From the NCBI RefSeq assembly GCF_013376475.1, contig NZ_CP045508.1, positions 2,888,001 to 2,952,000 of the forward strand: 64,000 bases of DNA, written 5' to 3'. The stretch comes from Desulfolutivibrio sulfoxidireducens (GTDB taxonomy: Bacteria > Desulfobacterota > Desulfovibrionia > Desulfovibrionales > Desulfovibrionaceae). The notes beneath the pieces are model-generated. The model was not told the DNA's origin. It saw only the letters and a program-made list of their open reading frames with translations, and did not search any database. The first letter of the stretch is position 1; each line of letters begins with the position of its first letter. Both the position numbers and the translations under genes were made by a program. Shown here piece after piece: positions 32,332 to 40,409 of this stretch.

Positions 32332-33807
32332 ATGTTTTCCATCATCCTCTTGTGCGTCTTTTTCGCGTTCATGATCGGGGTGGGCGTATGGGGCATGCGC
32401 CGCACCTCGTCCCTCAACGACTTTTTCCTGGGCGGCCGCAGCATCGGCCCCTGGGTATCGGCCGTGGCCTATGGCACCACGTATTTTTCGGCCGTGCTGT
32501 TCATCGGGTTCGCCGGAAAGCTGGGCTGGGCCTACGGCCTTGACGCCCTGTGGATCGCCGGGGGCAACGCCGTGTTCGGATCACTCGCGGCCTGGCTGGT
32601 GCTCGGCAGGCGCACCCGGCGCATGACCAAGAACCTCGACGTCATGACCATGCCGGAGTTTCTACAGGAACGCTACGACGGCAAGTACCTCAAGATCATA
32701 AGCGCGCTTATCATCTTCGTGTTCCTCATCCCCTACTCGGCCTCGGTGTTCAAGGGCCTGGGCTACCTCTTCGAGGCCAACTTCCACATCTCCTACGATA
32801 CGGCCCTGTTGATCATGATCGGCATCACCGGCCTGTATCTGGTCCTTGGCGGCTATTTCGCCATCGCCTTCACGGACTTCATCCAGGGCATCATCATGGT
32901 CGGCGGGTCCATCCTCATGGTCTGCCTGCTGGTGCAAAAGGGCGGCGGACTGACCGAGGTCCTGGCGACCATCCCCGTCAGACACGCCCTGCACGTGCCA
33001 GCCGCCAAGCAGCCCGGGACGCTTCTTTTATGCGCCCTGGTGTTTATGACCTCGTTCGGCGTCTGGGGCCTGCCCCAGATGGTCCAGAAGTTCTACGCCA
33101 TAAAAAACGAATCGCTTATCACCAAGGCCGCCCTGGCCACCTGCCTCTTCGCCCTGATCATCGGCTTTGCGGCCTACTTCACGGGCTCCATGACGCATCT
33201 TTTCTACGACGCCCCGCCCATGACCTCCTCGGGCGCGCCGGACTTCGACCGGCTCATCCCGGACATGCTGAAAACATACCTTCCCGAGGCGCTCATGGCC
33301 GTGATCCTGGTCCTGGTGCTCTCGGCCTCCATGTCCACCCTGTCCTCCCTGGTCCTGGTGTCGGCCTCGGCCGTGGCCATCGACCTGTACAAGGGCCACA
33401 TCAATCCAGGGGTCTCCAGCCGAAAGTCGGTGGCCCTGATCCGGATCTTAAGCGCCCTGTTCATCGTCTTTTCCTTTGTCATCGCCCGGTACGACTTCGA
33501 CATCATCATCACGCTGATGTCCCTGTCCTGGGGCGCGGTGGCCGGGGCGTTCATGGCCCCGTACATCTACGGCCTGTTCTGGAAAGGGGCCACCAAGGCG
33601 GCGGTCAAGGCCGGCATGGCTGTGGGCCTTGGCACCAACATCGTCCTTTTTTTCGTCCTGGGGCCGGCCAAATCCCCCATCGCCGCCAGCGCGGCCATGA
33701 TCCTGCCCTTCGCGGTCATCCCCCTGGTCAGCCTTTTTACCCGTCCGCCGCGCCAGGACATCATCGCCCAGGCCTTCGGGAGAAACGCGACGGGACGAGC
33801 CCTTTGA
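32332..33807 (+). CDS. Sodium:solute symporter family protein
   Basis: 491 residues with about 13 hydrophobic segments. The SSS-family hallmarks are present: NDFFLGGRSIGPWVSAVAYG near the N-terminus and GLPQMVQKFYAIKNESLITKAA mid-protein. LVLSASMSTLSSLVLVSASAVAIDL contains the Ser-rich sodium site. PutP/PanF-like members import proline, pantothenate or carboxylates with sodium. Placement after two acyl-CoA ligases favours a carboxylate. The start has GGGAG about 11 bases upstream. Confidence 0.88.
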   Translation: MFSIILLCVFFAFMIGVGVWGMRRTSSLNDFFLGGRSIGPWVSAVAYGTTYFSAVLFIGFAGKLGWAYGLDALWIAGGNAVFGSLAAWLVLGRRTRRMTKNLDVMTMPEFLQERYDGKYLKIISALIIFVFLIPYSASVFKGLGYLFEANFHISYDTALLIMIGITGLYLVLGGYFAIAFTDFIQGIIMVGGSILMVCLLVQKGGGLTEVLATIPVRHALHVPAAKQPGTLLLCALVFMTSFGVWGLPQMVQKFYAIKNESLITKAALATCLFALIIGFAAYFTGSMTHLFYDAPPMTSSGAPDFDRLIPDMLKTYLPEALMAVILVLVLSASMSTLSSLVLVSASAVAIDLYKGHINPGVSSRKSVALIRILSALFIVFSFVIARYDFDIIITLMSLSWGAVAGAFMAPYIYGLFWKGATKAAVKAGMAVGLGTNIVLFFVLGPAKSPIAASAAMILPFAVIPLVSLFTRPPRQDIIAQAFGRNATGRAL

Positions 33808-34052
33808 AACAACGAAAACCTCTTTCCCCGGGAAACGATTTTTTAAATAACATTCCGTAATTATTTTTACTTGTTAGGGATACGTCCTTTGCCCGCCGCA
33901 GGCCCCGGCCGCCGCCCAGTCGCGCAAACGCCCCGGACAACCCCGGCGGCGCACACCCCACACCGGCCGGGGGATGCCCCCGGCCGGCGCCCCCGCTTGA
34001 CTTTGCCCTTTTGCTTTGCTCAGACAAACCATCCCTTCAATCGGAGAACTCC

Positions 34053-35510
34053 ATGCTGCTCTACAATACCCAGACCCGCTCCAAAGAGGTCTTCACCCCC
34101 CGCGTTCCCGGACACGTATTCATGTACGTGTGCGGCATCACCGCCTACGACCTGTGCCACATCGGCCACGCCCGGTCCTGCGTGGTCTTCGACGTGCTGG
34201 TCCGGCATCTGCGCGGCCAGGGCCTGGACGTGCGCTTCGTGCGCAATTTCACCGACGTGGACGACAAGATCATCAACAAGGCCAACGCCGAGGGTCTGAC
34301 GTCCATGGAGGTGGCCGAAAAATACATCGCCGCGTTCCACGAGGACATGGACGCCCTGGGCATCCTGCGGGCCGACGAGGAGCCCCGGGCCACGGCCTAC
34401 ATCGGCCCGATGATCGAACTGGCGTTGCGCCTGATCGAGCGGGGCCACGCCTACCAGACGGCCTCGGGCGACGTCTATTTCCGGGTCCGGTCCTTTCCCG
34501 GCTACGGCAAGCTCTCGGGCCGCGACGTGGAGGACCTGCGCTCCGGGGCCCGGGTGGCCCCCGGCGAAGAGAAGGAAGACCCGCTCGATTTCGCCCTGTG
34601 GAAGGCGGCCAAGCCCGGCGAACCCATGTGGCCAAGCCCCTTCGGCCAGGGCCGCCCGGGCTGGCACCTGGAATGCTCGGCCATGAGCGAGGGGCTTCTG
34701 GACCTGCCCCTGGACATCCACGGCGGCGGCCAGGACCTGATCTTCCCCCACCACGAAAACGAGATCGCCCAGAGCGAGGCCGCCCTTGGCCGGGAGTTCT
34801 GCCGTTTCTGGGTGCATAACGGGTTCGTGCGCATCAACACCGAAAAGATGTCCAAGTCGCTGGGCAATTTCGTCACCCTGCGCGACATCTACGCCGCCTA
34901 CCTTCCCGAGGTCCTGCGCTTTTTCCTGGTCTCGGCCCACTACCGGAGCCCCCTGGACTATTCGAACTCGGCCATGGACGAGGCCGAAAAGGGCATAAAG
35001 CGCCTCTACGCGGCCATGGAATCGGCCACCCAGGGCCTCACCCGGACCAAGTGGTCCGGGGCGGCGCTGCCGGCCGAGTTCTCCGAGGAACTGTCGCGCC
35101 TGGAAAAAGGCTACGCCGAGGCCATGGACGACGACTTAAACACCGCCGCCGCGCTTGGCCACGTGTTCGGCATGGCCCGGCTCATAAACCGGGTTCTGGA
35201 GGACAAGGCCCTGGCCAAATGCAAGGACACCCCCGACCTGCTGCGCCGATTCCTGGCGGATATGGCCGGATACGCCCAGGTGCTCGGGGTCTTCGGCACG
35301 GCCCCGGCGACATTCCGGGCCGGGCTCAAGGCCAGCCGGCTGTCGCGCACGGGCATCGACGCGGCCAAGGTGGAGGCCCTGGTGGCCGAACGCCAGACAG
35401 CCCGGGCGGGCAAGGATTTCGCCCGGTCCGATGCCATCCGCGACGAGCTGGCCGCCCTGGGGGTGGAGGTCAAGGACACCCCGGCCGGGCCGGAATGGGA
35501 CGTGGCCTAG
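34053..35510 (+). CDS. cysS: Cysteinyl-tRNA synthetase
   Basis: 485 residues. Class I signatures: MYVCGITAYDLCHIGHARS (HIGH-type motif HIGH in CHIGHAR), zinc ligands in CGITAYD and HLECSAM, HGGGQDLIFPHHENE, and the KMSKS motif EKMSKSLGNF. The Ala-rich C-terminal domain is shorter than in E. coli but complete. It charges tRNA-Cys. The start has CGGAG upstream. The metallo-hydrolase gene follows after 20 bp. Confidence 0.96.
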   Translation: MLLYNTQTRSKEVFTPRVPGHVFMYVCGITAYDLCHIGHARSCVVFDVLVRHLRGQGLDVRFVRNFTDVDDKIINKANAEGLTSMEVAEKYIAAFHEDMDALGILRADEEPRATAYIGPMIELALRLIERGHAYQTASGDVYFRVRSFPGYGKLSGRDVEDLRSGARVAPGEEKEDPLDFALWKAAKPGEPMWPSPFGQGRPGWHLECSAMSEGLLDLPLDIHGGGQDLIFPHHENEIAQSEAALGREFCRFWVHNGFVRINTEKMSKSLGNFVTLRDIYAAYLPEVLRFFLVSAHYRSPLDYSNSAMDEAEKGIKRLYAAMESATQGLTRTKWSGAALPAEFSEELSRLEKGYAEAMDDDLNTAAALGHVFGMARLINRVLEDKALAKCKDTPDLLRRFLADMAGYAQVLGVFGTAPATFRAGLKASRLSRTGIDAAKVEALVAERQTARAGKDFARSDAIRDELAALGVEVKDTPAGPEWDVA

Positions 35511-35530
35511 GCGTCCCGCTAGGAGGCCGC

Positions 35531-36334
35531 ATGGACATCACCTACATTCACCACAACTGCTTCGTCCTGCGTCACGCCGGGCGCGTGCTGCTCTTCGACT
35601 ACCCTTCCCCGAACCACCTGCCGCCCCAGGCCGCGGCCGTCGCCGCGCCGCTTCTGGCCGGGGCCGACCTCCTGGTCTTTTTCTCCCACAGCCATCCCGA
35701 CCACTTCGACCCGGACATCCTGGCCGTCACGGCCGCCGCGGCCTCGCGCCGCTTCGTGGTCTCCGACGACGTGGCCGACATGTTCCCGGACAGCCTGCCC
35801 CCGGACGCCGTGGTCATGGAGCCGGACCAGACCCGCAACGTCGAGGGCCTTTCCGTCGGTACCCTGGAGAGCAACGACCTGGGCGTGGCCTATCTCATCG
35901 CCTCCCCCGAAAAGCGCATCTATTTCGGCGGCGACCTGGCCCAGTGGGACTGGCCCACCCTGCCCGACCACGCCCGCGAGGAAACCCGCCGCTTTTTCGA
36001 CGCGGCGCTGGCCCGCATCGCGCCCTTTCGCCCGGACGTGGCCTTCACCAACTGCGACCCGCGCCTCGACTCCCTGGGCGGAGTGGTGCGCTTCGCCCGC
36101 GCGGTCCGGCCGGGACTGCTCATCCCCATGCATCTTTTCGGCGACGCCTCGGGCCTGTGGACCCTGCCGTCGCGCATCGCCGAGGACGATCCCGCCGATG
36201 AAGGGATCAGCCTTCCGGTCTTTTGCTACGAGCGCCCCGGAGACGCCGCCGCCATGGCCCTAAACGGAATCGCCTTCCGTCCGGCCACGGTGGAGGAAGA
36301 GAGGCCTCCGGCGGCCCGGGGGGAAACTTTTTAA
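35531..36334 (+). CDS. Metallo-beta-lactamase fold hydrolase
   Basis: 267 residues. Metal motif VFFSHSHPDHFDPD (HxHxDH-like SHSHPDH) lies near residues 56-62. Further ligand candidates are His-containing LLIPMHLFGD and YFGGDLAQWDW. Similar UlaG-like or YvcE-type hydrolases act on lactones or phosphodiesters, but the substrate is not evident. It follows cysS closely, with an ideal GGAGG before the ATG. The last codons run into the terminator hairpin. Confidence 0.82.
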   Translation: MDITYIHHNCFVLRHAGRVLLFDYPSPNHLPPQAAAVAAPLLAGADLLVFFSHSHPDHFDPDILAVTAAAASRRFVVSDDVADMFPDSLPPDAVVMEPDQTRNVEGLSVGTLESNDLGVAYLIASPEKRIYFGGDLAQWDWPTLPDHAREETRRFFDAALARIAPFRPDVAFTNCDPRLDSLGGVVRFARAVRPGLLIPMHLFGDASGLWTLPSRIAEDDPADEGISLPVFCYERPGDAAAMALNGIAFRPATVEEERPPAARGETF

Positions 36335-36355
36335 AAAAAGTTTCCCCCCGGGCCG
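36312..36355. terminator. Bidirectional terminator between the metallo-hydrolase gene and radA
   Basis: A perfect inverted repeat of about 21 bp (36312-36332 with 36335-36355, two-base loop) has an inner T5/A5 core and GC-rich outer arms. It lies between two convergent genes, and its left arm contains the end of the upstream gene. Both strands could terminate here. Confidence 0.7.
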
Positions 36356-36375
36356 GCGCGAGTCGAAACGGGGGG

Positions 36376-37710
36376 TCAGCCGAAAAGGGCGTCACGGAAG
36401 GCGGAGAGGTCGGAGAGACCCTGGTCGCCCTTGCCCGGGCTGGAGAAGAACAGCGGCCCGTAGCCCAGGCGCTTGGCCTGTTTGAGACGCATCCCGTGCC
36501 CGGACACGGGGCGGATGCGGCCGCCCAGGTCCACCTCGCCCCAGAAGACCGCCCCGGGGGGCAAAGGACGGTCGTGGAAGGAGGACAGGACGGCGGCGGC
36601 AAGCCCCAGGTCGAGTCCCGGATCGCGCATGGACAGCCCGCCGCCGAGCTTGGCGTAGATGTCGAACTGTCCCAGGCGCACGCCCAGGCGCTTTTCCAGG
36701 ACGGCCAAAAGCAGGTGAAGGCGGCCCTGGTCCACGCCAAGGGCCGTGCGCCGGGGAATGCCCAGATAGGAGTGGGCGGCCAGGGCCTGGACCTCCACGG
36801 CCAGAGGGCGCTGGCCCTCCACGGCCATGACCACCGCCGACCCGGACAACCCGGCGTCGCGCTCGCCCAGAAAAAAGGTCGAGGGATCGGGCACCACGGC
36901 CAGTCCCTTCTCGCGCATCTCGAAGACCAGCAGTTCGTCCGTGGGGCCGAAGCGATTTTTCAGCACCCGCAGGATGCGAAAGACGTGGCGGCGTTCGCCC
37001 TCAAGGTAGAGCACCGTGTCCACCATGTGCTCCATGATCTTCGGGCCGGCGATCTGGCCGTCCTTGGTCACGTGGCCCACGAGGATCAGCGCCGTTCCGG
37101 AACGTTTGGCCGCCTCGACCAGTTCCGAGGACACGGCCCGGACCTGGCCCACGCTGCCGCAGGCCCCCTCGGCGGCCGGGGAATGCATGGTCTGCACGGA
37201 ATCGACGATGACGAGGTCCGGGGGGGTGGAACCGGACAGCAGGGACACCGCCGCCGAGGCGTCGGTGGAGGACACGGCCAAAAGTCCCTCGTGCAGACAG
37301 CCAAGGCGCGCGGCCCGGGACTTGAGCTGGGTCAGGGACTCCTCGCCGGAAAAATACACGGGGGTCCGGCCCGAGGCGGCCAGCCGCCCGGCCAGTTGCA
37401 ATAAAAGGGTGGACTTGCCGATGCCCGGTTCTCCGCCAAGCAGGATGGCCCCGCCAGGGGCCAGCCCCCCGCCAAGCATCCGGTCCAGGTCGGCCAGTCC
37501 CGTGGGCGCGGCCGCGCCGCCCTCGTCGGGATGGGCGGCCAGGGACGCGGGCCTGACGTCAAGGCCAGCGGGGACGCCGCCATGTCCCGCGGCCGGGGCC
37601 ACGGCCTGGGGGGAAAGGGTGTTCCACTTGCCGCAACGCGGGCATTGACCCCGCCAGGACGGGGACACGCCGCCGCATTCGGAACAGACGTAACGTTGCC
37701 GGATCTTCAT
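36376..37710 (-). CDS. radA: DNA repair protein RadA/Sms
   Basis: 444 residues. An N-terminal zinc ribbon shows CSECGG and CPRCGK (residues 9-29). The RecA-like core has Walker A GGEPGIGKSTLLLQ, Walker B DLVIVDSVQ, and the RadA-specific KNRFGPTDELLVF. The C-terminal Lon-like domain is intact (PVSGHGMRLKQAKRLGYGP). It promotes branch migration in recombinational repair. It lies 24 bp downstream of the zinc-ribbon gene on the same strand. No good ribosome-binding site is seen; coupling to the upstream gene may compensate. Confidence 0.95.
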   Translation of the reverse strand: MKIRQRYVCSECGGVSPSWRGQCPRCGKWNTLSPQAVAPAAGHGGVPAGLDVRPASLAAHPDEGGAAAPTGLADLDRMLGGGLAPGGAILLGGEPGIGKSTLLLQLAGRLAASGRTPVYFSGEESLTQLKSRAARLGCLHEGLLAVSSTDASAAVSLLSGSTPPDLVIVDSVQTMHSPAAEGACGSVGQVRAVSSELVEAAKRSGTALILVGHVTKDGQIAGPKIMEHMVDTVLYLEGERRHVFRILRVLKNRFGPTDELLVFEMREKGLAVVPDPSTFFLGERDAGLSGSAVVMAVEGQRPLAVEVQALAAHSYLGIPRRTALGVDQGRLHLLLAVLEKRLGVRLGQFDIYAKLGGGLSMRDPGLDLGLAAAVLSSFHDRPLPPGAVFWGEVDLGGRIRPVSGHGMRLKQAKRLGYGPLFFSSPGKGDQGLSDLSAFRDALFG

Positions 37711-37734
37711 GGGAAGGGGAGGACGCGGCCCGGC

Positions 37735-38748
37735 CTACTGGCCGGGCGGGTCCTTGACGTCCACGACCTTGACCCCGAATTCCTTGACCGCCTCCGGGGG
37801 GTCGAAAAAGACGATCATAAACGGCGTCTCCGCCCCGGTCGCCAGATTGGTGTTGTTGGTCAGGACCCCGACCTGGGAGGACAGGGCCGACTCCAACTCC
37901 TGGCGGGTCATGACCTGAAGCTGGAACAGGGACACGGCGTTGCCGCTTAAGATGTCCTTGGAGACCAGGACCGTGCCCTTCTCGTCGAACAGGGCGGCCT
38001 CGAGCTTGATCATCTCCTTGGGCGACTTGAAGTTGTTGACCGCCTTGCCCTCGATGACGAAGAGCTGCCCGGCCTTCTCGTTGGTGACGTAATATTGACG
38101 GACGTTTTGGAGCACGATGTCCTTGACCTTGGCCGTCTCCTCGGCCCCAGCCGGCGGGGCCTGGGTCGCGGTCCGCTCGCCGTCCTTTGTGGCGGTCTCC
38201 TTGGCCGGCGCCTGTTCGGTCGCGGGAGGCGTGCCCTCCTTTCCGGTCCCGGGCCACAGACCCAGGAAATACAAGGCGCCAAGGGTGACCACGGCCACCC
38301 CGAAGAGGCACAGGGCCACGATCAGGGCCCGCCGCTTTGTGTCCTTGGCGGATGCGCCCTTGCCCGGCTGGCCGCTGATGTCGATGTTGGCCACGTCGTC
38401 CAGATTGAATCCCGGCCGGACCGGGGCCTGGTCGTCCTCGTCCTCATAGGTCTCGGAATGGAAGAGATCGCCGGGTTCGCGATCCGAGGACTCGTCGGGC
38501 GCGGCAAGGCCGGACGGTTCGGACTCCCGGGACGGCGCGGCCCGCTTTGGGGCAGTGGTCGCGTCAAAGGCGCCGCCCGGGGTTTCATCGCTCTCCGGGT
38601 AGTCGAAATCCCGCATATCCGGGGGGGAAGGCGGCTGCTGGTGAAAGACGTGCTTGCATTTGCCGCATCTGAGCTTGACGCCGTCGGGTCCGATCTTTTC
38701 GTCGGGCAGGCGAAACCTGCTGGCGCAATTCGGGCATGTTATGATCAT
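37735..38748 (-). CDS. Zinc-ribbon and DUF3426-type membrane protein
   Basis: 337 residues. The N-terminal MJ0042-type zinc ribbon shows CPNCASRF and CGKCKHVF (residues 5-35). An acidic, Pro-rich linker follows, then one transmembrane segment (ALIVALCLFGVAVVTLGALYFLGLWP, about 142-167). A Pro-rich stretch precedes the periplasmic DUF3426-like domain (QNVRQYYVTNEKAGQLFVIEGK to the end). These proteins are common in delta-proteobacteria, but their role is unknown. The gene lies between hpt and radA on the same strand. Confidence 0.82.
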   Translation of the reverse strand: MIITCPNCASRFRLPDEKIGPDGVKLRCGKCKHVFHQQPPSPPDMRDFDYPESDETPGGAFDATTAPKRAAPSRESEPSGLAAPDESSDREPGDLFHSETYEDEDDQAPVRPGFNLDDVANIDISGQPGKGASAKDTKRRALIVALCLFGVAVVTLGALYFLGLWPGTGKEGTPPATEQAPAKETATKDGERTATQAPPAGAEETAKVKDIVLQNVRQYYVTNEKAGQLFVIEGKAVNNFKSPKEMIKLEAALFDEKGTVLVSKDILSGNAVSLFQLQVMTRQELESALSSQVGVLTNNTNLATGAETPFMIVFFDPPEAVKEFGVKVVDVKDPPGQ

Positions 38749-38808
38749 AGGCCTTCTTCCCGAAATCCTTCGATTTTTGCGGAACTTGTAGCAAGTTCCG
38801 GGCCAGGA

Positions 38809-39348
38809 TCACACCTTACGCATCTCGTACACCCCGCGCAACTGCCGGTACCGCTCGGCAAGGTCCATGCCGTAGCCGACCAGAAACCCGTCCCGGGACG
38901 TGAAACCCGCGAAATCCACCCGCACATCCACTTCCCGGCGATCTTTCTTGTCGATCAGGGCGCACATGCGCAGGCTCTTGGGGTTACGCGCCGAAAAAAT
39001 CTCCAAAAGCCGGGCCGACGTCCGCCCGGTGTCCACGATTTCCTCCACCAGCAGGACGTGCCGACCTTCGAGGGGACAGTCCACGTCCACCAGGAACCGG
39101 ATGTCCTTGTCGGGAGACGTACCGCCGCCGTAACTGGCCATGCGGATGAATTCGAGCTGCGGGGAAAAGGGCAGAAGGCGCGTCAGGTCCGCAAAGAAAT
39201 AGACCGCGCCCTTGAGCACGCAGATGATCACAGGCGGATCGTCGTCCGTGTAGCGCCCGGCGATTTCCCCGGCCAGTTCCGCAACGCGCGCGGCGATGGC
39301 CTCCGCGCTGATGACTTCCCGCAAGTCTTGGCTCGTTTCGTTTTTCAT
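38809..39348 (-). CDS. hpt: Hypoxanthine phosphoribosyltransferase
   Basis: 179 residues, the usual length. The PRPP-binding loop is HVLLVEEIVDTGRTSARLLE, and ICVLKGAVYFFADLTR and YGGGTSPDKDIRFLVD are further family motifs. It salvages hypoxanthine or guanine to IMP or GMP. It lies in the minus-strand run between the GNAT and zinc-ribbon genes, 60 bp from the latter. The start lacks a strong ribosome-binding site. Confidence 0.93.
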   Translation of the reverse strand: MKNETSQDLREVISAEAIAARVAELAGEIAGRYTDDDPPVIICVLKGAVYFFADLTRLLPFSPQLEFIRMASYGGGTSPDKDIRFLVDVDCPLEGRHVLLVEEIVDTGRTSARLLEIFSARNPKSLRMCALIDKKDRREVDVRVDFAGFTSRDGFLVGYGMDLAERYRQLRGVYEMRKV

Positions 39349-39403
39349 ATCGCACTTTTGGGTGGGCGCAAAGCCCGCCCGGAAAAACCGGCCGCCGTGA
39401 GGG

Positions 39404-39880
39404 CTACATCTCCATGATCATGGCGATCTCGTCGCACTCCGGGAACTTGGGACAGTTGATGCAGTCCGCCCAGACCTTCTGGGGCAACTTTTCCTTTTCC
39501 ACCTCGACAAATCCCAGGTGCTCGAAAAACCCCTTTTGATAGGTCAGGGTGAACACCCGGTACAGTCCCAGGGTGACCGCCTCGCTCAGGCAGGCCTCCA
39601 CGAGTTTCCCGCCCCATCCTTTTTTGCGCAGGGACTCCACCACGGCCAGGGAGCGGATCTCGGCCAGGTCCTCCCAGGCGATGGTCAGGGCGCAACACCC
39701 GTGCACGGCGCGTCCGGAGCGCTCGGCCAGGACGTAGAAATCCCGCAGATGGCTGTAGAGCTGGCTGAACGACCGCGGCAGCAGAAACTCCTTTTTGGCG
39801 CAGTCCATGAGCAGGGCATGGATCTGCTTGACGTCTTGGATCTGGGCCTTGCGCAGATAGAGTTCGGTCATCCCGGTCAC
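39404..39880 (-). CDS. GNAT acetyltransferase (N-acetylglutamate-synthase-like)
   Basis: 158 residues. The acetyl-CoA motif is RSLAVVESLRKKGWGGKLVEACL (Q/R-x-x-G-x-G/A in KKGWGGK), and YQKGFFEHLGFVEVEKEKLP fits the ArgA-type branch. The C-terminal CINCPKFPECDE carries Cys residues that may bind metal. The GTG at 39880 overlaps the TGA of the thioredoxin gene (GTGA) and has GGAAAGG upstream. A start at ATG 39871 is possible. Likely N-acetylates glutamate, but unproven. Confidence 0.82.
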   Translation of the reverse strand: MTGMTELYLRKAQIQDVKQIHALLMDCAKKEFLLPRSFSQLYSHLRDFYVLAERSGRAVHGCCALTIAWEDLAEIRSLAVVESLRKKGWGGKLVEACLSEAVTLGLYRVFTLTYQKGFFEHLGFVEVEKEKLPQKVWADCINCPKFPECDEIAMIMEM

Positions 39881-40359
39881 GCGCCTTTCCCGGAGGGGTG
39901 CCGGGACAAAAGTTCACGCAGGGCCTCGGAGGGCATATAGCCTTCGCTGTTGTGGATGATCTCGCCCTTTCGGTCGAAGACGACCATCCGCGGGATGGAA
40001 CCGACGGAGAAAAGCCCGGCCACGTCGGCCCCACCCAGAAAGACCGGATAGTTGAAGGGCATCTGCTTGACGAACCGGAAGAACTGGGCCGGGTCCTGGT
40101 CCACGGAGATGCCCAGAAGCAGCAGGTCGTTCTCGGAATAGTCCCGGCGCAGGGTGATCAGTTCCGGAATCTCCTGGCGGCAGGGCCGGCACCAGGAGGC
40201 CCAGAAGTTGACCACCACGAACTTGCCCCGGGCCTGGCTTATGCGATTCACCAGATCCTTGGCGGTGATGGCGGATTCGCCCTGGGCCAGGGCCGGGAGC
40301 GGTCCGAGGCTGGCGGCGGCCAAAAAAAGGCACATGAAAACAAAAAGCGCTCGATGCAT
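39877..40359 (-). CDS. TlpA/ResA-like thioredoxin-fold protein
   Basis: 160 residues. Residues 1-25 are a signal peptide (LFVFMCLFLAAASLGPLPALA, cut after ALA). The redoxin domain has FWASWCRPCRQEIPEL with CxxC (WCRPC) and cis-Pro in GSIPRMVVFD. Such exported thioredoxins reduce disulfides in cytochrome c maturation or other periplasmic proteins. The start has GGGAGG. It is translationally coupled to the GNAT gene and follows metH by 50 bp. Confidence 0.9.
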   Translation of the reverse strand: MHRALFVFMCLFLAAASLGPLPALAQGESAITAKDLVNRISQARGKFVVVNFWASWCRPCRQEIPELITLRRDYSENDLLLLGISVDQDPAQFFRFVKQMPFNYPVFLGGADVAGLFSVGSIPRMVVFDRKGEIIHNSEGYMPSEALRELLSRHPSGKGA

Positions 40360-40409
40360 ACGATTCCCTCCCAAAAATACACCGCGCGCGAACGCGCCGG
40401 AAAAAAAGC

